DNA from: Bacteroidales bacterium
GTDB lineage: Bacteria > Bacteroidota > Bacteroidia > Bacteroidales > UBA3824
Direction: 5' to 3'
DNA: 64,000 bases
Assembly (NCBI GenBank): GCA_017417315.1
Contig: JAFPZK010000084.1
Location: forward strand, 93,136 to 157,135
The position numbers were made by a program, and so were the translations under genes. Below, piece by piece: positions 50,953-60,288 of the stretch. The notes beneath the pieces were generated by a model that saw only the letters and a program-made list of their open reading frames with translations, ran no database searches and was not told the origin of the DNA. The stretch's first letter is position 1, and every line of letters starts with the position of its first letter.

Positions 50953-51696
50953 TTATTGACAACGATTTCTGATTTTTGCTATTAAGTCGAAAATTGGGAA
51001 TACAATCTTTCTTACAAAAATACCGCCAATGTATGGAATAACACCAACGGTTTTAACCATTATACCTGCAAAATCTTTTTGGAACTTTTCATCTAAGGCA
51101 TAAGAACTATAACCTGTTATATCAAATAAAGTAACAATCTCATTTATAAACTTAAATTGATATGCACACTTTATTAAATTTAAATTATAAATATAATCTG
51201 CACATACAACATACGAAGTGTCATAATTATATTGCTTATAAACCACCTTAGGATAAAAAACGGCTTGATGGCATACATTTGCCGAAGCCCATTTTAATCT
51301 ACTAAATTTTCCCCAATGTATAGTGTTAGTACCCTTAAAGATTACACTACCGTAATATATATCGTCATAATTATCTATCTCAGATGCAACTTTATATATA
51401 ACATTCTCATTATAAAATACATCATCTGCTCCCATAAATATCAAAAAATCACCTGTCGCTAATTTTAGTCCCTTATTCATTGCATCATAAATGCCATTGT
51501 CAGGTTCTGATTGACAAAGGGATATTTTTGATTCGTATTTTTTTATTATATCAAGAGTTCCATCCGTACTTACTCCATCAATAATGATATATTCAATATT
51601 GTCATAAGTCTGATTGATTATTGATAGAATAGTCTGTTCAATGGTTTTAGAGGCATTTAAGCAAACTGTTATCACAGAGATTCTAAGATTTTGCAT
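50953..51696 (-). CDS. Glycosyltransferase family 2, WcaA-like
   Basis: 247 residues. SVITVCLNASKTIEQTILSI, IIIDGVSTDGTLDII, SEPDNGIYDAMNKGL and the metal site IFMGADDVF identify the short GT2 type of colanic-acid/O-antigen loci. Donor and acceptor are unknown. Its start lies within the last 14 bases of the preceding glycosyltransferase gene, so translation is probably coupled. Strong A+T bias. Confidence 0.9.
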   Translation of the reverse strand: MQNLRISVITVCLNASKTIEQTILSIINQTYDNIEYIIIDGVSTDGTLDIIKKYESKISLCQSEPDNGIYDAMNKGLKLATGDFLIFMGADDVFYNENVIYKVASEIDNYDDIYYGSVIFKGTNTIHWGKFSRLKWASANVCHQAVFYPKVVYKQYNYDTSYVVCADYIYNLNLIKCAYQFKFINEIVTLFDITGYSSYALDEKFQKDFAGIMVKTVGVIPYIGGIFVRKIVFPIFDLIAKIRNRCQ

Positions 51697-52891
51697 TAGT
51701 TATTTGCGCCATTATATTTCTAAACTCTTTATCAAAATGTCCTATAGAAAAATTCTGCAATGCATATTTTATACATCCTTTTTTCAATCTAATTATTTCA
51801 TCATCAGACATATTGACAACATCATATATTGCTTTAATTATTGTTTCTTTTTTATAATCTCGTAGTTCGATTATCCATTCACAAGGATCAAAACCTGTTT
51901 CTTTGGTAACAATTGGAATTATACCATGAGCCATACACGTTGCAACTGACGTACACATTCCTTCGGCACAAGATGGGAAAATCAAGAAACAATGTTTATA
52001 AACCACCTCATCAACAAACTCTTTGCTTTGAACATTTATAAATCCACAATCATTCGTATTAGCAGATTTCAACTGATTGAATATTTTTTTCTCTTTTCTA
52101 TCTAACCCATAAAAATCTATTGTAAATTCCGACATTTCTCTAAATACATCCAAAACTATATCACAGCCCTTATGAATAAAACCTTTTGAACCAAACCATA
52201 AAAATCTTTTCTTTATTGATGCTAATAAATATCTACATTTGGCTTCATCAAATATAAATTTTCCATTAATAAGAGTATTACAATTTATCGGATATATATT
52301 GTCAATACATTTACGCATAGGTTCAATATTATATAAAGAACTCATTACTATGGCTGAATCCGCCATAGTAAACATCTCATCATCAAAAAAACCACTTCGA
52401 GCAGGAGAAGATATTATGTCTATACTTGGATGACGTTTTTCAAAGTACTCTTTTCTAACCTGATAGTTTCGTTGCACTGAACTTGGTAATGATTCTGTAA
52501 CATAAAGTATTTTGTGCGATTCTTTATGAAAAATACAAGCTGTCTTAAAATTATTACCCTGACCAATAATAATATCATATCTACGATCTTTCGTTATAAT
52601 AGGTGCTAATTCATTTTGACAATCACAAACATCAACACAAAAACCAAAGTCAATAAAAAATTTTATCATTACCATAGCTTGCAAAACATTTGCATGCATT
52701 ACACGATTAACCTCTATGTTATGCACCTCCAAATAACATATCAAAACCCGTTTCTGATTCGGATTAAGTATATCCATATTAATATTTGACACACATTTTC
52801 CTCCAAAAAATTCACTTAAAAAAATGGAAAAACGTATGTTTTTTTTAAGATATTTAATAAGTATGTTCATGATACAATCAATCATTTCCAC
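51683..52891 (-). CDS. Glycosyltransferase family 1/4-like
   Basis: 402 residues with GT-B character. The C-terminal half has FLWFGSKGFIHKGCDIVLDV, then FLIFPSCAEGMCTSVATCMAHGIIPIV, equivalent to the nucleotide-sugar-binding ExxxxxxxE motif of GT4. The N-terminal acceptor domain is not recognisable. The start could be M1, M3 or M8, because no ribosome binding site decides. The enzyme is more divergent than its neighbours; a phosphoryl or acetyl variation of the glycan is less likely than plain sugar transfer. Confidence 0.78.
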   Translation of the reverse strand: MEMIDCIMNILIKYLKKNIRFSIFLSEFFGGKCVSNINMDILNPNQKRVLICYLEVHNIEVNRVMHANVLQAMVMIKFFIDFGFCVDVCDCQNELAPIITKDRRYDIIIGQGNNFKTACIFHKESHKILYVTESLPSSVQRNYQVRKEYFEKRHPSIDIISSPARSGFFDDEMFTMADSAIVMSSLYNIEPMRKCIDNIYPINCNTLINGKFIFDEAKCRYLLASIKKRFLWFGSKGFIHKGCDIVLDVFREMSEFTIDFYGLDRKEKKIFNQLKSANTNDCGFINVQSKEFVDEVVYKHCFLIFPSCAEGMCTSVATCMAHGIIPIVTKETGFDPCEWIIELRDYKKETIIKAIYDVVNMSDDEIIRLKKGCIKYALQNFSIGHFDKEFRNIMAQITNAKS

Positions 52892-52959
52892 ACGAATTGT
52901 CTAATTTTTACACACATAATTTTTTTTGTTGACAATAAATGACAAGAGATTAAAATGAA

Positions 52960-53766
52960 TTATAATTTATCTGATAAAGTTTTTATCCCCTTTTTGATAA
53001 CATACAAACACCCCTTCTCTTTTATACTATCACAAATTACAGCATAATAGTTATACATATTGAAAACAAAATTGGAAAAACGATTTTCTCCAAATACTGA
53101 AACAATTTTCTGTCTCACTTTATTATCTCTTTTGTCTTTATCACTTACCCAACTTGCAGCAAAATGATGAATAGTGTAAGAATTTTCCGTCAAATATATT
53201 TTTCCGTCCTTCCATGATTTTGGGCAAAAATAATCGCTCGGATACAAAGCAAAACCATTTACAATTTGAAATTTGCCATTTGGAACCAAACCGTATTTTA
53301 AACAAGTATTTGTTATCCTAATTACATTTGTTGTCATATCAAAACTTCCGTCAGGCTTAACAAAGTGCAATCCGTCATACTCATCAAGTAACTCTTTAAA
53401 AAGCGGAAAACCCTTTTGACAACCCATCATACCCGTAGGAACATATATTATTGATTCAAAACCAGAAACTCCTTCATGTGTCAAAAAGCGGTCTAAATTT
53501 TTTAGAACTTCAACATCAGTGTCCATATAAATTCCGCCCTCATTATAACACGCATACAATCTGACAACATCTGTTACAAATGCGAATTTTTTATTGTCGT
53601 ATGCTTCCCTTACGTATGGATATTTGTCAAGGTCAAAATTTTGCTCATTCCATTCTTTTATCTCATAGTCAGGACAATACTTTTTCCAACTTTCAATATA
53701 CCGTTTTGCATCTTCTGGGAGTGGTTTGTCTCCAAACCAACAATAATGTATCTTTTTTTCAATCAT
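52960..53766 (-). CDS. Glycosyltransferase family 32 (DXD sugar-binding type)
   Basis: 268 residues. The start IEKKIHYCWFGDKPLPEDAKRYI, then FVTDVVRLYACYNEGGIYMDTDVEV, holds the paired metal/nucleotide-binding motif (DVxR and DTD) of the Gly_transf_sug family, related to Och1 and capsular polysaccharide transferases. The C terminus has HHFAASW, which commonly closes the active site. It starts right after the epimerase gene (one base between), pointing to a link between UDP-ManNAc supply and this transfer, though the sugar is not proven. Confidence 0.9.
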   Translation of the reverse strand: MIEKKIHYCWFGDKPLPEDAKRYIESWKKYCPDYEIKEWNEQNFDLDKYPYVREAYDNKKFAFVTDVVRLYACYNEGGIYMDTDVEVLKNLDRFLTHEGVSGFESIIYVPTGMMGCQKGFPLFKELLDEYDGLHFVKPDGSFDMTTNVIRITNTCLKYGLVPNGKFQIVNGFALYPSDYFCPKSWKDGKIYLTENSYTIHHFAASWVSDKDKRDNKVRQKIVSVFGENRFSNFVFNMYNYYAVICDSIKEKGCLYVIKKGIKTLSDKL

Positions 53767-53767
53767 C

Positions 53768-54919
53768 TTATTTCAATGTTTCAACGATTCTCTGACAGGC
53801 TTTTCCATCTCCGTATGGATTTACGGCTTTGCTCATTTTTTCGTATGCAGAAGGATTTTCTAACAATTCCGAAACGTTATTTACAATAGCGTTATAATTT
53901 GTTCCGACAAGTTTTACCGTTCCTGAGGTTACGGCTTCTGGTCTTTCGGTGGTGTCGCGCATAACCAAAACCGGCTTACCTAATCCCGGTGCTTCTTCCT
54001 GAATGCCACCGCTGTCCGTCAAAACAATATTCGATTTTTCCATCAAATACACAAACGAAATATATTCCAACGGTTCAATGAAAAACATATTCTGTAGTCC
54101 GCTTAAATCTTCGCCGAAAACTTCGTGAATCGGTTTTCTGACATTAGGATTTAAGTGCATCGGATAAACAAAATCCACATCAGGGTATTTCAAAGTTAAA
54201 TCTTTGATTGCATTACACATATTTATAAAGCCGTCGCCGAAGTTTTCTCTGCGGTGTCCCGTTACGAGAACTAACTTTTTGCCGCCGTTTAATCTGCCGC
54301 AATCATAACCCGATTTTAAAAGTATGTTTTTGAGTTCAGAAGAAACTTCTGAACTTCCTTTTATCTTGTTGACAACCCAATGTAACGCATCAATAACAGT
54401 GTTTCCCGTAACAAAAATACTGTTCTCGCTGACGTTTTCCTTCAACAAGTTTTCCTTCGAAAGCGGTGTCGGGGCAAAATTATATATCGCAATTCTGCCG
54501 GTGATTTGACGGTTCATTTCTTCCGGCCAAGGCGAATAAATATTGTGGGTTCTAAGACCGGCTTCAACGTGTCCGACCGGAATTTGCTGATAAAAAGCGG
54601 CAAGTGCGGCGGCTGTTGAAGTTGTCGTATCGCCGTGAACCAAAACAACATCTGGCTGAACTTGTTTCAAAATGTCCCTCATACCGAGAAGCACTCTTGA
54701 AGTAACGTCGTACAAATCCTGACCTTGTTTCATAATGTTGAGGTCAAAATCTGGTTTGACATCGAAAATCTTTAACACTTGGTCAAGCATTTCACGGTGT
54801 TGTCCCGTTACACAAACCAAGGTTTCAAAATCTTCGGGGTATTTCAGAAACTCTTTAACGAGAGGACACATTTTTATCGCTTCGGGGCGTGTGCCAAAGA
54901 CAAGAAGAATTTTGCGCAT
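53768..54919 (-). CDS. wecB: UDP-N-acetylglucosamine 2-epimerase (non-hydrolysing)
   Basis: Interconverts UDP-GlcNAc and UDP-ManNAc in the cytoplasm, supplying ManNAc or its uronic acid for surface polysaccharides. The 383 residues have GTRPEAIKMCPLV, the VHGDTTTS loop, PVGHVEAGLRT with catalytic Glu, LVTGHRRENFG and DSGGIQEEAPGLGKPVLVMRDTTERPE. Length is typical. No UDP-ManNAc dehydrogenase (wecC) is in the window. The sequence here is less A+T-rich than the flanking transferases. Confidence 0.95.
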   Translation of the reverse strand: MRKILLVFGTRPEAIKMCPLVKEFLKYPEDFETLVCVTGQHREMLDQVLKIFDVKPDFDLNIMKQGQDLYDVTSRVLLGMRDILKQVQPDVVLVHGDTTTSTAAALAAFYQQIPVGHVEAGLRTHNIYSPWPEEMNRQITGRIAIYNFAPTPLSKENLLKENVSENSIFVTGNTVIDALHWVVNKIKGSSEVSSELKNILLKSGYDCGRLNGGKKLVLVTGHRRENFGDGFINMCNAIKDLTLKYPDVDFVYPMHLNPNVRKPIHEVFGEDLSGLQNMFFIEPLEYISFVYLMEKSNIVLTDSGGIQEEAPGLGKPVLVMRDTTERPEAVTSGTVKLVGTNYNAIVNNVSELLENPSAYEKMSKAVNPYGDGKACQRIVETLK

Positions 54920-54923
54920 ATTC

Positions 54924-55886
54924 TTATTTTGTTAATCGAATGAAACTTTGATCAACAATTTCTGTTACTTTGTTACTTATTATTGTAAGAACAAATGTAT
55001 AAAACGCTATGTATAAGAGAATTATACCAATATTAAAGACAATATTTTCCGTTATATTTAGCATTGAAAACGGCTGCATTATGATAATATGATGAACAAT
55101 ATATATTTGAAACGAGTATTTGTCAAGGATTTTGACAGGCTTTGTTGTTTGTTCAATTTTTAACAAATTAAACAACAACAATCCGACAAAAAAGATGATA
55201 ACCGCACCTGTTATATGAAAAGTTATACTCCAAGTGCAATCCATATTAATCATTTTGTCCCAAGAAAAATCTGTCAGCAACCATACCATTACTCCGATTG
55301 CAAGAACCAAAAATATACTCCGCTCATATTTTTCTGTTGTCGCTATATAATAGCCGAATACATAAAGCGCAATCCATAAAAGATGATTATAAAATGGCGG
55401 ATGCAACACTAATATGCTTATCACGGCTATAACAGATAGCCATATCAAATGATTTCCTATTTTTTTTGACCATTGTAAAACCGGTGTTATGGCATAGCAA
55501 ATGGCAATGGCGGTGAGAAACCAAAGATGTCCGAGTCCTTTTACCCCCCCCGTAAACCACTGTAAATCAAGTATATACGAGACTATATTTTTAAACGAAA
55601 TTAATTTACTGAAAGCGTACAAAGGTATTACCGCAATAAAAAATAATAAAAACGGAATATAAACTCGCGTAATACGTTTTTCAAACCAATTCAGCCAATT
55701 ATCAATATGTTTATGTCCGTATAAAAAGCCTGACATGAACAAAAAAATCTGAACGCCAATGTTCAATACCCATGCCCACTGATTATTCAACGCCTGCAAA
55801 AAATGACAAGTTACAATGCTGAGCATTGCCAACACCCGCAAATGACTAATAGCCGAACTTTCTTGTTTTGTTAATGCTGAAATCAT
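54924..55886 (-). CDS. Acyltransferase 3 family membrane protein
   Basis: 320 residues with about ten membrane helices. The N-terminal RVLAMLSIVTCHF carries the conserved Arg and His of acyltransferase 3 (OafA/WecH) proteins that move acetyl groups across the membrane to glycans. Further conserved features are FLFMSGFLYG and GHLWFLTAIAICY. It probably acetylates a hydroxyl of the repeat unit. It sits four bases after the epimerase in reading order and five bases before the flippase stop, in a tightly packed operon. Confidence 0.88.
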   Translation of the reverse strand: MISALTKQESSAISHLRVLAMLSIVTCHFLQALNNQWAWVLNIGVQIFLFMSGFLYGHKHIDNWLNWFEKRITRVYIPFLLFFIAVIPLYAFSKLISFKNIVSYILDLQWFTGGVKGLGHLWFLTAIAICYAITPVLQWSKKIGNHLIWLSVIAVISILVLHPPFYNHLLWIALYVFGYYIATTEKYERSIFLVLAIGVMVWLLTDFSWDKMINMDCTWSITFHITGAVIIFFVGLLLFNLLKIEQTTKPVKILDKYSFQIYIVHHIIIMQPFSMLNITENIVFNIGIILLYIAFYTFVLTIISNKVTEIVDQSFIRLTK

Positions 55887-55891
55887 TTGGA

Positions 55892-57340
55892 TTATTGATA
55901 AAATTTATGTTTTTTTTCTTTAATCAATTGCAGTATGTATACAAAACTTTCTTCCTTAAACATCCAACTTAACAAAATATACAAACTTGTCCCAGATAAA
56001 ATTTGCAATGTTAATATACCAACATTAGATATATCTAATAATTGTATCCAATAAACCGCAGCACCCATTGCTAATGCGATAAGCAATGTAGGTACAACAT
56101 CTTTAATTTGTTCTGCTATACCATAATCAAGTAGTTTTTTATTTGGGGCAAGATTAATAAATACGCAAACAAAGTCATACAATACGCATCCCCATGCTAT
56201 AGCATAAACACCTATATTTACACTTACTATAAGTATCGTAACATCTATTACCTTTTTAAGTATCTCCAACTTTAATGTTATGTTACTATAACCTAATGCC
56301 TTTATAACTTCCCAATTTGAAAATGTAATAGGTCTAAAAAAATTGGCAATACAAAGAATCTGCATAAAAGGCACAATAGGCAACCACTTTTCCGTTAATA
56401 ATAATAATACAATCGGCTTAGCAGTAACAATCATTCCAATCATCAAGGGATATAAAAAAAAACAACACATTTTAGTACAACTCCTCATCATTGTTTTTAC
56501 TTTTATACGATTGTGTTGTTCTTCAGAAAAAGTAGGAAACAATACCGCTTGAATAGAATTAAAGATATTATTCATTAATAACATTGGAAATTGCTCTCCT
56601 TTTTCATAATACGCTAACGATATAGAAGTATAAAATTTGCCAATAATTAATTTTCTAATATTTACAAACAATGAAATAATAATACTACTACCAAATATTT
56701 TCCACCCATAATCAAACAATATCTTAAATCGCTCAATAGAAAATACTAATATTGGTCGCCATTTTATAGTAAACCACATAATAAGTGTTGCAAAAAAATG
56801 ACTACTTATATTTTGTATTACTAACGACCATATCCCAAATCCTTGATAAGCACTATATATGCCCAATCCGCCTGACAATACAATAGCTCCTACATTACTA
56901 TAAAATAGTTTTTTGAATAACATATTTTTAGAAACGTATGCATATTGTATAGAATAAAAAGCATTGATTAGTAGTGAGAGACTAAGTACGCGGATAATAG
57001 GTATTAATTCATCTTGTTCATAGAACTCTGCTATTACTGGGGCAAAAAAATACATCAAGAAGTACATCAAAATAGAACTTCCAAGACAAAAAAAGAATAT
57101 AGTTGAAAAATCAATATTATCAGCTCCTTTTTTTTGAATCAAAGCAGTGTTAAAACCAGAATCTATAATAACACCACATAGTTGAATAAATACAGAAATA
57201 AGTGCTATTACACCGTATTCAGATGGCAACAATAAACGTGCTAAGACAATCGTAACTACAAATTGCACCAACTGAGTACCAATATTCTCAAATAATTTCC
57301 AAAAGAAAGATGTTATAATTGTATTTCTAGTAAATGCCAT
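55892..57340 (-). CDS. Wzx-type polysaccharide flippase (MOP superfamily)
   Basis: 482 residues with about 12-14 membrane helices. TSFFWKLFENIGTQLVQFVVTIVLARLLLPSEYGVIALISVF is represented by the FFWKLFENIGTQLVQF and LARLLLPSEYGVIAL segments at the N terminus, characteristic of the WzxC/PST branch. It moves the lipid-linked repeat unit across the inner membrane for Wzy polymerisation. The gene is very A+T-rich. The 107-base gap upstream holds a remnant of an FdtA gene. Confidence 0.92.
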   Translation of the reverse strand: MAFTRNTIITSFFWKLFENIGTQLVQFVVTIVLARLLLPSEYGVIALISVFIQLCGVIIDSGFNTALIQKKGADNIDFSTIFFFCLGSSILMYFLMYFFAPVIAEFYEQDELIPIIRVLSLSLLINAFYSIQYAYVSKNMLFKKLFYSNVGAIVLSGGLGIYSAYQGFGIWSLVIQNISSHFFATLIMWFTIKWRPILVFSIERFKILFDYGWKIFGSSIIISLFVNIRKLIIGKFYTSISLAYYEKGEQFPMLLMNNIFNSIQAVLFPTFSEEQHNRIKVKTMMRSCTKMCCFFLYPLMIGMIVTAKPIVLLLLTEKWLPIVPFMQILCIANFFRPITFSNWEVIKALGYSNITLKLEILKKVIDVTILIVSVNIGVYAIAWGCVLYDFVCVFINLAPNKKLLDYGIAEQIKDVVPTLLIALAMGAAVYWIQLLDISNVGILTLQILSGTSLYILLSWMFKEESFVYILQLIKEKKHKFYQ

Positions 57341-57360
57341 TATATATAAATCCCTCTTCC

Positions 57361-57441
57361 CTATTTTTTCAAGCCTTCCAACGAAACTAATTTTCCTCGC
57401 CTATCGCCGTGAACTTGTAAATCTAATATACGGTAATTCAT
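57361..57441 (-). pseudogene. N-terminal remnant of an FdtA-like sugar ketoisomerase gene
   Basis: An ATG at 57441 opens 26 codons ending in TAG: MNYRILDLQVHGDRRGKL followed by VSLEGLKK. This matches the start of FdtA/WxcM-like cupins (dTDP-4-oxo-6-deoxyglucose 3,4-ketoisomerases), which read RG.LV.xExxK at this point. The rest of the gene is missing. It lies exactly between the flippase and the toxin-antitoxin pair. Confidence 0.6.
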
Positions 57442-57447
57442 AGTGTT

Positions 57448-57735
57448 TTAGTGCATATTTTGGGCATGACAAGCATCTACAATAGTAATTGTATCTCCGT
57501 TAATTGTATATGCAAAGTACCATTTGTCAGTATTCGCCATATAAAATCCTTGCCATTGTGGTATAGTTGGTGTACGGCGGAGAAGTGAATGTTCAATCTC
57601 ATACATCGAATCAATGGTTTCATCAACACTATGATGCAGCATATCTTCTGAATACGTGTGCTTATACTTTTTCGCTACATTTTTATAAAACGAATTAATT
57701 TTTACAAAGCACTTTTTACTAATACGATAATTCAT
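57448..57735 (-). CDS. RelE/ParE-type toxin candidate
   Basis: 95 residues from the ATG at 57735; a longer frame from 57804 would overlap the antitoxin gene by 86 bases. The product begins MNYRISKKCFVKINSFYKN, has basic helical segments, and ends with WYFAYTINGDTITIVDACHA, the usual strand-turn-strand close of RelE/ParE folds (VxWxY..xxxxIxIxxxxH). The gene overlaps the preceding antitoxin by 17 bases. If it is RelE-like it cleaves mRNA on the ribosome; if ParE-like it blocks gyrase. Catalytic residues cannot be assigned by eye. Confidence 0.65.
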   Translation of the reverse strand: MNYRISKKCFVKINSFYKNVAKKYKHTYSEDMLHHSVDETIDSMYEIEHSLLRRTPTIPQWQGFYMANTDKWYFAYTINGDTITIVDACHAQNMH

Positions 57736-57937
57736 AAGAATATTCTTTGCTGATAGTTTCGTGAAGTTTTTTCCTCGCAGATTCAAGATCCATCGTTTCA
57801 TCATCTTGCGACAACAAGGATTCTATAAACATATTCACATACTGCTGCAACCACTGTTCAATGCTTTCTCTGCTATCAAGAGCGGGATTTATTTGGCGGA
57901 TTCTTGTTCCGTCCACTTTTATATTAACGGTACACAT
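57719..57937 (-). CDS. Antitoxin candidate paired with the RelE/ParE-type toxin
   Basis: 72 residues. MCTVNIKVDGTRIRQINPAL begins with a beta strand and helix of ribbon-helix-helix type, followed by an acidic helical tail (LLSQDDETMDLESARKKLHE), the common toxin-wrapping part. It has its own -7 box 27 bases upstream, although it lies inside a long co-directional operon. Order antitoxin-toxin with overlap is standard for type II systems. Homology is judged by pattern only. Confidence 0.65.
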   Translation of the reverse strand: MCTVNIKVDGTRIRQINPALDSRESIEQWLQQYVNMFIESLLSQDDETMDLESARKKLHETISKEYSYELSY

Positions 57938-57963
57938 TTTAATATTGTTTAAAGTTTCCGCTG

Positions 57964-57971
57964 CAAAGTTA
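57964..57971 (-). promoter_or_regulatory. Promoter (-7 box) of the toxin-antitoxin pair
   Basis: TAACTTTG is an exact -7 box on the minus strand, 27 bases before the antitoxin start and 11 bases after the aminotransferase stop. The nearest TTTG (57990-57987) is only 15 bases away. Confidence 0.45.
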
Positions 57972-57981
57972 CATATATTCT

Positions 57982-59253
57982 CTATTCAAAACAACTTTTA
58001 ATTATTTCGATGATAATATCTTGCTCATCAGGAGTCATTTTGTTGTCGCTCGGAAGACATAATCCACGTGCAAAAATATCTGCTCCGACATCATTAGTTT
58101 TTCCGAGGTTAATATAAGCGTTTGATTGTCCGCGTCCGTTACCGTTAGCAGTAATAAACGGATTCATACGGTAAATCGGCTGCATGTGCATAGGTTTCCA
58201 AATCGGACGACCTTCGGCATTATATTTCGCAAGGGTTTCGAGAATTTCCGTCGGACAACTCTTGCCTTTCTCTGAAATATATACTGCTTCATTTTCACTG
58301 CGAACCTGACGGCACATCGCTTCCTGGTTTATAAGCATACAACTAAGCCAATAATTAGGCTTGCTGTTTTCTTCATCGAAAGGATTCATCGTAACGGGTA
58401 AACCTTGAAAACCTGCTTTATACCGCTCGTAAATCGCTTTTTTCTGAGCAATATGTTCGTCCAAATAGTTCATTTGCCCGCGGACAATACCGGCAATAAT
58501 ATTCGACATACGATAATTATAACCGATTTCTTCGTGTTGATACCACGGAGCAGCCTCTCTTGATTGCGTTGACCATTTGCGAACTTTATCTGCATCTTCC
58601 TTACTATCAGTAAGAAACATACCACCCGAAGAACCAGTGATTATCTTGTTACCATTGAAACTAATTGCCCCAAAATCACCGAAACTACCTGTTTCTTTTC
58701 CCTTGTAAGTTGCGCCAAAAGATTCAGCAGCATCTTCAACGATGAGTGCGCCATGACGGTTACAAATTTCACGAATTTCGTCAATTTTCCCGGGAATACC
58801 GTAAAGATGTGCTACAACAACAAGTTTGACCTCCGGATAAATTTCAAAGGCTTTTTCCAATGCTTTCGGACACATATTCCATGTATCAGGCTCAGTATCA
58901 ATAAAAACGGCTTCACCGTCTTCGTAAGCAACAGGGTTGATTGTGGCATCAAAAGTCATGTCAGAACAAAAAACTTTATGACCTTGCAATGTACCTTTAT
59001 CGGGTTTGGCTTGACCGTAAAGTTTTTCGCCGGCAAGTTTTGTCGCAAGATGAAGCGAAGCCGTACCGCACGAAAGCGCAACAGCATATTTGACACCAAT
59101 ACGTTCAGCAACGATTTTTTCCACTTCGTTGATATTTTCACCGGCAGTGGTAATCCAGTTTTTTTCAAAGGCATCGCGAACCCACTTTTGCTCTTCTCCG
59201 TGCATAGTAGGCGACGAAAGCCATATTTTATTTTTAAATGGTATGATTTGCAT
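57982..59253 (-). CDS. DegT/DnrJ/EryC1-family sugar aminotransferase (PglE-like)
   Basis: 423 residues. It has the PLP-binding pattern: GTASLHLAT, DMTFDATINPVAY, VEDAAESFGATY and the catalytic Lys in ISFNGNKIITGSSGG. It transfers amino groups to nucleotide 4-keto sugars. Of the same locus, a NeuD/PglD-like acetyltransferase and a small PglC-like sugar transferase suggest a bacillosamine-type UDP-2,4-diamino sugar; the PglF-type dehydratase is not in the window. The MHGEEQKWVRDAFEKNWITTAG start is typical of Bacteroidetes glycan loci (positions 18-39). No truncation seen. Confidence 0.9.
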   Translation of the reverse strand: MQIIPFKNKIWLSSPTMHGEEQKWVRDAFEKNWITTAGENINEVEKIVAERIGVKYAVALSCGTASLHLATKLAGEKLYGQAKPDKGTLQGHKVFCSDMTFDATINPVAYEDGEAVFIDTEPDTWNMCPKALEKAFEIYPEVKLVVVAHLYGIPGKIDEIREICNRHGALIVEDAAESFGATYKGKETGSFGDFGAISFNGNKIITGSSGGMFLTDSKEDADKVRKWSTQSREAAPWYQHEEIGYNYRMSNIIAGIVRGQMNYLDEHIAQKKAIYERYKAGFQGLPVTMNPFDEENSKPNYWLSCMLINQEAMCRQVRSENEAVYISEKGKSCPTEILETLAKYNAEGRPIWKPMHMQPIYRMNPFITANGNGRGQSNAYINLGKTNDVGADIFARGLCLPSDNKMTPDEQDIIIEIIKSCFE

Positions 59254-59285
59254 GATTTATATTAAACTCACAATAATAACAAATT

Positions 59286-60281
59286 TCACATCTTTAAAAC
59301 TGTTCCTCCATAACTCAGCCCAACACCAAATCCGGCTATGAGAACATTCATTCCAGAAGTAATTATTTTACTATCAATGCAATCCCGCAGTCCAATGAGG
59401 ATTGTTGACGAAACAGTATTGCCAGTTTTTTCGAGGTTGATGTAAAACTTTTCTTGCGGTATGTTGCAAATCTTGCGGATTGTGCTGAGCATATATTTGT
59501 TGGCCTGATGGAAGAGGTAATAGTCGATTCGGTCTTTTGTAATATTGTTCTTTTCCAAAACGTTGACCAACAAATTAGGTACTACATCCACCGTAAAATT
59601 GAAAATCTCGCCGCCGTTCATATACAGGTAGTCGTCGCGGCGGATGTTGCCATTTTCATCGGTTGACTCAATGCCTGTAAGATTCTTTTGACGCGCTGCG
59701 CCTGTTTTCAAAATCAGGTTGTCATATCCGCTACCATTGGTACCCAAAACGAATCCGCCAATTTCGGCAAACCCTTCCGTAGAAATCAGGCACGCCGCCG
59801 CTCCGTCACCAAATATCGAGCGGTTGCCCTTGTCCTGTGGGTGAAGGTATTTGGTGTATGTTTCGGCTGTCAACAATAGCACGTTTTTGGCAATGCCTGC
59901 CGTAATCAGTCCCTTCGCCACCGCCATTCCATATACGCAGCCCGAACAGCCCAAATCGTAGTCAAACGCTCCCGCCGAAGTCGGGATGCCCAACTTATGC
60001 TGCAAAATGCAGGCTGATGACGGCAAAAAATAATCAGGACTTTGTGTGCAAAACAACACAAAATCAATCGTCTCAGGGCTGATATTGTATTCAGCGAAAA
60101 GTTTTTGCGCCGCCTTGAAAGCCATATCTCCGGCGGTTTCATCGGCAGCGGCTATGTGTCGCTCATTGACGCCCACTTTTTTAACCACCTTTTCAACACT
60201 CCATTCGGGAAACTGTTTTATAAGTTCCTCATTAGTAAGAGTTTGCGAAGGGAGATAATATGATATTGCTTTTATAAACAT
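59286..60281 (-). CDS. 3-oxoacyl-ACP synthase III homologue, first of a tandem pair
   Basis: 331 residues, FabH-like. The catalytic triad is complete: Cys112 in DLGCSG, His258 in LFHQANKY and Asn288 in KTGNTVSS. FabH enzymes condense an acyl-CoA with malonyl-ACP. Since a second KAS III, an SDR and a private ACP are adjacent, this copy probably belongs to a short dedicated pathway that makes an acyl group for the surface glycan rather than membrane lipid. It is about half identical (by eye) to the next gene, with noticeably higher G+C, so the two are old paralogues. Confidence 0.9.
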   Translation of the reverse strand: MFIKAISYYLPSQTLTNEELIKQFPEWSVEKVVKKVGVNERHIAAADETAGDMAFKAAQKLFAEYNISPETIDFVLFCTQSPDYFLPSSACILQHKLGIPTSAGAFDYDLGCSGCVYGMAVAKGLITAGIAKNVLLLTAETYTKYLHPQDKGNRSIFGDGAAACLISTEGFAEIGGFVLGTNGSGYDNLILKTGAARQKNLTGIESTDENGNIRRDDYLYMNGGEIFNFTVDVVPNLLVNVLEKNNITKDRIDYYLFHQANKYMLSTIRKICNIPQEKFYINLEKTGNTVSSTILIGLRDCIDSKIITSGMNVLIAGFGVGLSYGGTVLKM

Positions 60282-60288
60282 CTGCTAC

